A DNA stretch of 64,000 bases from Spartobacteria bacterium (GTDB lineage: Bacteria > Verrucomicrobiota > Verrucomicrobiia > Chthoniobacterales > Chthoniobacteraceae). Positions 60,601 through 64,000 of the stretch are shown here, in pieces (positions within the stretch are counted from its first letter, which is position 1; each line of letters opens with the position of its first letter). The stretch spans positions 176,509 to 240,508 of the forward strand of contig JAJPII010000047.1 of assembly GCA_021324825.1 (NCBI GenBank). The letters are read 5' to 3'. Both the position numbers and the translations under genes were made by a program. The notes under the pieces were generated by a model that had not been told where the DNA came from, did no database searches, and saw only the letters and a program-made list of their open reading frames with translations.

Positions 60601-61167
60601 CCGTGGCGCGGCCTCAATTCCGTGCCGTGGAAGGCCCCGGTCGAGTGGCCTGGTCTCTGGATGGAAATCCAAGGATTGGTCGCAGCCTATATGAACGGGA
60701 CATCCTACACAGTCCTCGCAAAATCATTTTCTGGAATCGCCGTCATTCCACCCGACCGAATTCAAGCCAAACCTTTGCCCGCAATCTTCAGCCTCATCCG
60801 CAAAGTGATGGAACCGCTAGCCCGCGACGCGGGATGTCTTGTCGCCTTGATCGAACAAGCGTGGAAAGCCGAGGTTGGCGCAGAGGTCGCGCTGCCCGAG
60901 GCGCTTCAGGCGCTGCCACTTTGTCTGCGCGCAGGTTGCAATTCACTCTCGACCCTGGCTTGGTTTCGCTTTGGATTCCGCCAACGAGTTAGCGCTCACG
61001 CATTGGCTGCGGCGTTTCCACCACCATCTGACCTAGCCAACGATTCCGACCGAGCTCGCTGGGTGCGGGACACCCGGAAAAAGTGGCTGCGCGGGATGAT
61101 CGAACCAGTTGGCGACAGCACCATTGCGACTTATGCCAAAACAATCCTCCTCAATGCCAATGATTGA
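57658..61167 (+). CDS. Large DECH-box helicase (HamB-like)
   Basis: 1169 residues. Walker A 'AMPTGSGKSFVAEL' near residue 345, 'LAPTNALVHQVRRDLA' (Ia), 'CVFDECHLLNDEHRG' (DECH, near 445), 'LMSAMIANPEEL' (SAT-like III), 'FATGTLAQGLNLPAVAVVV' (V) and 'NGFGRAGRPSF' (VI) give a complete Ski2-like superfamily 2 helicase. About 320 N-terminal and 330 C-terminal residues are unrecognised. With the preceding nuclease-like gene it makes a two-gene defence-type operon beside the transfer genes. Catalytically intact by motif. Confidence 0.8.
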   Translation: MFDEHARQLIDLLPELPGLDRAECRRALSAAYFRIVNARLAVPQSVDGTFDMDGARRLLRRMADALENIAVFDRLNGVPAEPDVESACAFVAGESLSLLAAVSPPLVEVEEPVEEDAIQISTSYVAIEAALLYMIGGYEVNALALVRNLPEPIPREVQTLRDARLSNADYLLERLRDLCSGNVLPVTQGPPFRGYDTPPPLYRNLVDEVRIWIYLELSVAISDFLNWLGGYADDGLIVARRRIGRIRRATAPPNHANYAEFADMHHLASLLAAMFERTGQRSLVQVLPPATTNDPTFALQFQTYRLARARGDAATLGRPFLWPSAYEFMQMCLPGPKCDAVIAMPTGSGKSFVAELAVADALSRGNVIYLAPTNALVHQVRRDLARSLAPFEAVQVLAFVGSGEYTRLGEEELTGKQGRFVAVMTPEKCALALRLTPEAFEDCALCVFDECHLLNDEHRGVTADLLLAQLFRVAPKMLFVLMSAMIANPEELADWLHTARGSEAHASVTKWRPSRTLRGLLVVDREPTAAAFEAAKNELEIRRTTNKKRKNVKFDAELALIAGLSGPWTFDGPADYRIANLGLQTGACATFEEVQKKIISTYQSWKNPASRLLAERLAGSGLPTINFILSSRHHAFSSASAVTTTIPNAIGDAGGFPAIVEAWLSLADCELGQPTALRNLLRRGIAVHTSAMLQVEQAAAEWMFSHGLALLMFATGTLAQGLNLPAVAVVVAGTSMGDPREAKEADKIAGLGQRVDATILNGFGRAGRPSFSNQGLAVLVSDGPFAAPVTNQLDPALALQRYKVLGQPDAAVEVGSPIERFLDRVFVDVENFQAATVLELELTTQLAESPLDQDHAGQILRRTFGGYRRRQVFDDAMSLRVRDRIDGLKQAILDQPNIPPWLNSAAMKSGVDLFRAWAIWSAYGERGIIGPEAAVALNVMDWLALFIDVMGRLHPTRVADYMADDEVKTASVLTRLRDSAAPWRGLNSVPWKAPVEWPGLWMEIQGLVAAYMNGTSYTVLAKSFSGIAVIPPDRIQAKPLPAIFSLIRKVMEPLARDAGCLVALIEQAWKAEVGAEVALPEALQALPLCLRAGCNSLSTLAWFRFGFRQRVSAHALAAAFPPPSDLANDSDRARWVRDTRKKWLRGMIEPVGDSTIATYAKTILLNAND

Positions 61168-61499
61168 GGTTTGACACTCGCCAGAATAAGTCCGGGCTCG
61201 CAGGCGTCGCCTTTGGTCAATACCACCGTCGATGAAAGATTGAAGAAAGTGATTTTGCCCGTGCTGGCAGCTTGATCGACGGCAAATTCGTGACAGACGT
61301 GGAGCGCGTCGGCATAACAAGAACGATGCGTTCGGCTCGATGTCCCGTCCGTGAGCGAATCTAGCGCGAATCGGTACGCGGTTGGGGCCGGCAAAGGTGA
61401 CTTTGCAGTTGTCCCAATGACGACCGGCCCAGTGACTCCAGCATTGCAAATGCGATCTCGCAAGCCGTCTTCTTCCAAGTTGCTCCCCCCATAGCGCAT
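61131..61499 (-). CDS. Possible small protein convergent with the helicase gene
   Basis: 122 codons opening with 'MRYGGSNLEEDGLRDRICNA' and containing 'CYADALHVCHEFAV' and 'STVVLTKGDACEPG'. The composition is more protein-like than other frames in this 365-bp gap, but it overlaps the helicase end by 37 bp and no ribosome site or family supports it. If it is not real, the gap 61168-61532 is empty. Confidence 0.3.
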   Translation of the reverse strand: MRYGGSNLEEDGLRDRICNAGVTGPVVIGTTAKSPLPAPTAYRFALDSLTDGTSSRTHRSCYADALHVCHEFAVDQAASTGKITFFNLSSTVVLTKGDACEPGLILASVKPQSLALRRIVLA

Positions 61500-61532
61500 C
61501 CGGCTTTCAGGGATGCGTTACGATGCGACTCA

Positions 61533-61877
61533 ATGCCTGGCGAGCAAGACAAATCCCCGACCCTGGCTCAAGCGATGAAAACCTTTGCGTCGATGCTATG
61601 CGTCGTCGAATCGCTTGCCGAAAAGGTGGACAGAATGTCAGGTCAACTCGAGACGCTCTGTGCCCAGGGCGCCGTGCCACGACAGCCGATGCCGCCCGCA
61701 ACCGGAAAGCGCGAGAAGGAATTTTACACCGTGAAGGAGGTCTCCGAGATCATCGGCACGAGCGACAAGACCGTGCGGCGTCTCCAAAAGCGCGGATTTT
61801 TCAAAAGCAGCAAGGCCCTGCGAACGAAGCAGATTCCACGTTCCGAAATCGAGCGCTACAAGGAGGAAACGATTTAA
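61533..61877 (+). CDS. Excisionase-like helix-turn-helix protein
   Basis: 114 residues. A helical N-terminal half precedes a MerR/excisionase-type DNA-binding domain: 'FYTVKEVSEIIGTSDKTVRR' followed by 'LQKRGFFKSSKALRTKQIPR' and 'SEIERYKEE'. It converges on the integrase gene with 56 bp between ends. Small HTH_17 proteins beside tyrosine integrases usually direct excision of the element. Confidence 0.75.
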   Translation: MPGEQDKSPTLAQAMKTFASMLCVVESLAEKVDRMSGQLETLCAQGAVPRQPMPPATGKREKEFYTVKEVSEIIGTSDKTVRRLQKRGFFKSSKALRTKQIPRSEIERYKEETI

Positions 61878-61933
61878 CGGAGCTTCTTCGGTCGTCTCAG
61901 TTTAGCATTGCGGCGCCACAAATTGCGTGGCCG

Positions 61934-63064
61934 CTACGCTGCGGCCTGAAAGGGAATAATCTTGCCGGCAGCTTTCGCCAATTCCGCTGCCTCCATCGTT
62001 GCGTCGTTGTCCCCGAAAACTTCGGTGTAAACCTCCATGATGAGCCTTCCGCCGTCCTGGTGTCCCTGCCACTTGGCGATGAGCTTCACGTTGACCCCCG
62101 CATCGTGCAGGCGCTTTATCAGCATCGCGCGCAGGTTGCGCTGGGTGAAATGAGGCAGTTTGAGTCGTTTGCAGGCGTTACCAAGGGCGTGTTTGGCATC
62201 ATCGATCTTGAAAACTCGTTCGTCGTGCGCCGGCTTTCCGCCAGCCCGTTCGCGTAGTCGCTCCATGAACGGGCGCAGCCAGTCATACATCGGCACGTAG
62301 TAGTCGCGCTCGGTCTTTCGGCGGATCAAGTTGATGCGGGCGCTATCAAAGTCCACGTCGGCCCACCGTAGCGCACTGGCCTCGGCTTGTCCTACTCCTG
62401 CCAATCCCAAGAACTCCACGAAGTCCGCCGAGTCGTCGTGCTGTGCGTTGCACTTCTGCGCCCGGATCGACTCGACAATCGTCTGGAATTGATCGGGCGT
62501 CGGGATGCGGCGAAACACTTTCTCTTTTCTCTTCGCCCTAATGATCTGCGTTTTGAAAGGGTTCTGCACTTCGGAAATGGCATTGTCGGCGACGGCTAAT
62601 CCGAACATCTGCGAGAGGAACAAGCGTCGCCGGTTGTACGTGCGATTCTTCCAATTCCGACTCTCGCCTTGCTCGGAGAGCCAGGTGAGCAGCGCCGAGG
62701 CTTTGACGCGGGCCACCAGCATGCCCATGCCGGGTTCGAATGTGCGCTTGAAGACGTTGGCGATGGCGTTCTCCGTGATGCGCGTGCCCTCTTTCCGGCC
62801 GGCGCGCGCGCTCAAGAACCGCTCCAATAATCCGCCTACCGTGAGATCCTTGGCCGTGGTATCGACCACAGCCAGATCACGCAACCATTCGGATAGCTTT
62901 CCGTCCGCGGTTTTCCGGTCGGCGGAGCCGAGCGCGTGAAGCCTCTGTTTCCCGGCAATCTTTTTCCAGCCGTAATACTCCTTGCTGACTGCGTGGCGGT
63001 AGAGGTTCGGCGCCACATTGACCAGATGCGCTTTGATACCGTTCGAATTCCCCATCGTTTTCAT
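61934..63064 (-). CDS. Tyrosine recombinase (ICE integrase), atypical active site
   Basis: 376 residues from the ATG at 63064; a GTG at 63085 is possible. The catalytic domain shows 'EFLGLAGVGQAEASALRWAD', where the usual first Arg of GLRxGE is replaced, then 'RRKTERDYYVPM', 'FTQRNLRAMLIKRL' (Arg of HxxR kept, His changed), 'AKWQGHQDGG' (His/Trp kept) and 'MEVYTEVFG' with the Tyr nucleophile. N-terminal SAM-like domain about 80-180. It lies next to tRNA-Pro, the expected attachment site. Confidence 0.85.
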   Translation of the reverse strand: MKTMGNSNGIKAHLVNVAPNLYRHAVSKEYYGWKKIAGKQRLHALGSADRKTADGKLSEWLRDLAVVDTTAKDLTVGGLLERFLSARAGRKEGTRITENAIANVFKRTFEPGMGMLVARVKASALLTWLSEQGESRNWKNRTYNRRRLFLSQMFGLAVADNAISEVQNPFKTQIIRAKRKEKVFRRIPTPDQFQTIVESIRAQKCNAQHDDSADFVEFLGLAGVGQAEASALRWADVDFDSARINLIRRKTERDYYVPMYDWLRPFMERLRERAGGKPAHDERVFKIDDAKHALGNACKRLKLPHFTQRNLRAMLIKRLHDAGVNVKLIAKWQGHQDGGRLIMEVYTEVFGDNDATMEAAELAKAAGKIIPFQAAA

Positions 63065-63169
63065 GAGAAAAAGTATAGGGTGCACCTGCCGGGTTCACCA
63101 GCTTTTTTCTAGGGATTTAACCAGTCCTCGAATCGCCTTGTAATCCGCTTGGTTACAGGCACTTAGAAG

Positions 63170-63246
63170 TGGTCGGGCTGGTGGGATTTGAACCCACGGC
63201 CTCTGCGTCCCGAACGCAGCGCTCTACCAAGCTGAGCCACAGCCCG
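63170..63246 (-). tRNA. tRNA-Pro (CGG), probable ICE attachment site
   Basis: On the minus strand the acceptor CGGGCTG pairs with CAGCCCG. The anticodon stem CTGCG/CGCAG closes the loop TTCGGGA, giving anticodon CGG. The T arm GTGGG-TTCAAAT-CCCAC is complete and a CCA end is encoded (63170-63172). Its 3' end faces the integrase, the common geometry for ICE integration. No second copy of the 3' end is visible in the window. Confidence 0.9.
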
Positions 63247-63408
63247 AAGTGAGTTGTCACTATGCGCCCTGCGAATGGAAAAGCAAGGTACAACCCGCGT
63301 CTTTACGCTTTTCCAGCGAGTATCTGCTACGCAACGCTTGACGATGGACCCGAACAATTCAGGCGCACAACAAGATGCGCTTGCCGCGCCGCGAACCGGC
63401 GCGCGTCG

Positions 63409-63627
63409 TTACAGAAACTTGCCCACCACCGACTTGAGCAGGCTTTCCGCCTCGCCCACCGCGGGATTGGCGCCGCCGCCTTCGGAGGCGAGGACGGTGT
63501 TGAGGATGCCCGCCATCGCCGGAGACATTTTCGATTCGAGATGGGTTATGACGGCTTGAATGGCGGTTCTCGCCTGGTCTTGCGAGATGCCTGTTTTGCT
63601 TGCTACGATTTCAACGAGTTCTTCCAT
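63409..63627 (-). CDS. Small helical protein of the chromosomal flank
   Basis: 72 residues from the ATG at 63627 ('MEELVEIVASKTGISQDQAR'). The Ile-Ser-x-x-x-Ala-Arg helix and later 'GILNTVLASEGGG' resemble small DUF2267/DUF937-type proteins. It has a Gly-rich linker and amphipathic helices, no membrane segment. Outside the ICE on the tRNA side. Function unknown. The 162 bp between tRNA and this gene show nothing. Confidence 0.55.
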   Translation of the reverse strand: MEELVEIVASKTGISQDQARTAIQAVITHLESKMSPAMAGILNTVLASEGGGANPAVGEAESLLKSVVGKFL

Positions 63628-63761
63628 AGGATTATTCGGCGATTTCATCCCACCATGGCGCACATGCATTTTACAAGGTAAATGTTTGGCGCGCGGGGGT
63701 CCGGGTTGCCTCGGGGGGGGAGGATCTTATCCGGAAAACGCGCTCACTCCCGGGCGGTTGA

Positions 63762-64000
63762 CACAACCGCCGCTACAATTCAAACCTGAGCGAGACGCAA
63801 ACCAACGCCTCCGTAGAGACGCCTTGGACGGTCGGCTACTCCTACGATGCCGATGGCAACCGGTCGAGCCTGACCTACCCTTCGGGCCATGTCGTGACCT
63901 ACGGCTACACCAACCGCAACCAGCTGAACGCGCTGGCGGTGAACGGAAGCGGCTTGGCAGGCTACGCCTATGATGCTAATGGTAACAACGTGAGCAAGAC
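63762..64000 (+). CDS. RHS/YD-repeat frame, partial (runs off the window)
   Basis: The frame is open from 63762 to the end of the window and encodes 'YSYDADGNRSSLTYPSGHVV' and 'YAYDANGNNVSK', two YD-repeat units of RHS proteins. A TGA at 63759-63761 closes it upstream and no ATG lies near, so this is either an orphan RHS fragment or a gene broken by a frameshift. A run of eight G residues at 63713-63720 lies just upstream. Confidence 0.6.

Noticed and set aside
63758..63779. TTGACA followed by TACAAT before the RHS frame
   Set aside because: The spacing is only 10 bp, too short for a sigma-70 promoter.

Overview
The window looks like most of an integrative and conjugative element (ICE), together with the chromosomal tRNA-Pro gene next to its integrase. 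The host is probably a member of the Verrucomicrobiota. This rests on the unusual 'GxGQAE' integrase type, the look of the small ICE proteins, the high GC content and the compact ATGA-coupled operons; there is no rRNA or core gene to confirm it. The tRNA-Pro(CGG) at 63170-63246 has its 3' end facing a tyrosine recombinase (61934-63064) and an excisionase-like gene (61533-61877). The other end of the element is not visible, so the left boundary lies outside the window or was not recognised.

Layout from left to right. (1) 1-18417: one long minus-strand defence operon. In transcription order it encodes a SNF2-type helicase with DUF3883, a sacsin-like GHKL ATPase, two proteins with HEPN-like R-x4-H motifs, a DUF1156 DNA methylase, a prokaryotic Argonaute that has lost catalytic residues, a SIR2-family protein, a remnant of a vapBC toxin-antitoxin pair and a DUF499 ATPase that runs off the window. 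A LysR-type regulator is divergent from it. The helicase, methylase and DUF499 set resembles DISARM-related systems; the Argonaute-SIR2 pair resembles abortive-infection long-B Argonaute systems. Finding them in one operon is the main novelty. (2) 19657-23708: a 4-kb module bracketed by an imperfect direct repeat of about 85 bp. It holds a C39/papain-like cysteine peptidase gene facing a four-gene operon (GHKL ATPase, STAS-like/winged-helix protein, unknown, Cys-rich DUF4417-like protein). I do not recognise it as a described system. (3) 23812-30422: a GIY-YIG protein and a very large methylase-helicase of the phage P1 DarB kind, with a small TnpV-like gene nested in another frame at its 5' end. 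(4) 30911-35577: mixed cargo, including AlbA_2 and DUF4238 genes and two integron-type gene cassettes marked by attC-like sites.

(5) 35744-45886: the conjugation apparatus, all on the minus strand and mostly coupled by 1-17 nt overlaps: VirB2-, VirB3-, VirB4-, TrbJ/VirB5-, VirB6-, VirB8-, VirB9- and VirB10-like proteins plus lipoproteins. No VirB11 was recognised; a ClpB-type AAA+ ATPase (45970-46887) is divergent from this operon. (6) 46975-56506: an AlbA_2 regulator, a VirD4/TraD-type coupling protein, a ParA-like ATPase, a small helix-turn-helix protein, a candidate oriT (52887-53218) and a MobF (TrwC/TraI) relaxase-helicase. (7) 56735-61167: a PD-(D/E)xK nuclease-like protein with a large DECH helicase, resembling Hachiman. 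(8) 63247-64000: chromosomal flank with a small protein and the start of an RHS/YD-repeat open frame.

Two non-coding signals tie the element together. A 16-bp palindrome (GCTCCACCGGTGGAGC) occurs three times, 27-36 bp upstream of four start codons of transfer or maintenance genes, which suggests one regulator controls them all. A 176-180-bp structured element with covarying stems occurs twice (30543-30722 and 49115-49290) and may be an unrecognised RNA or a small non-autonomous element.
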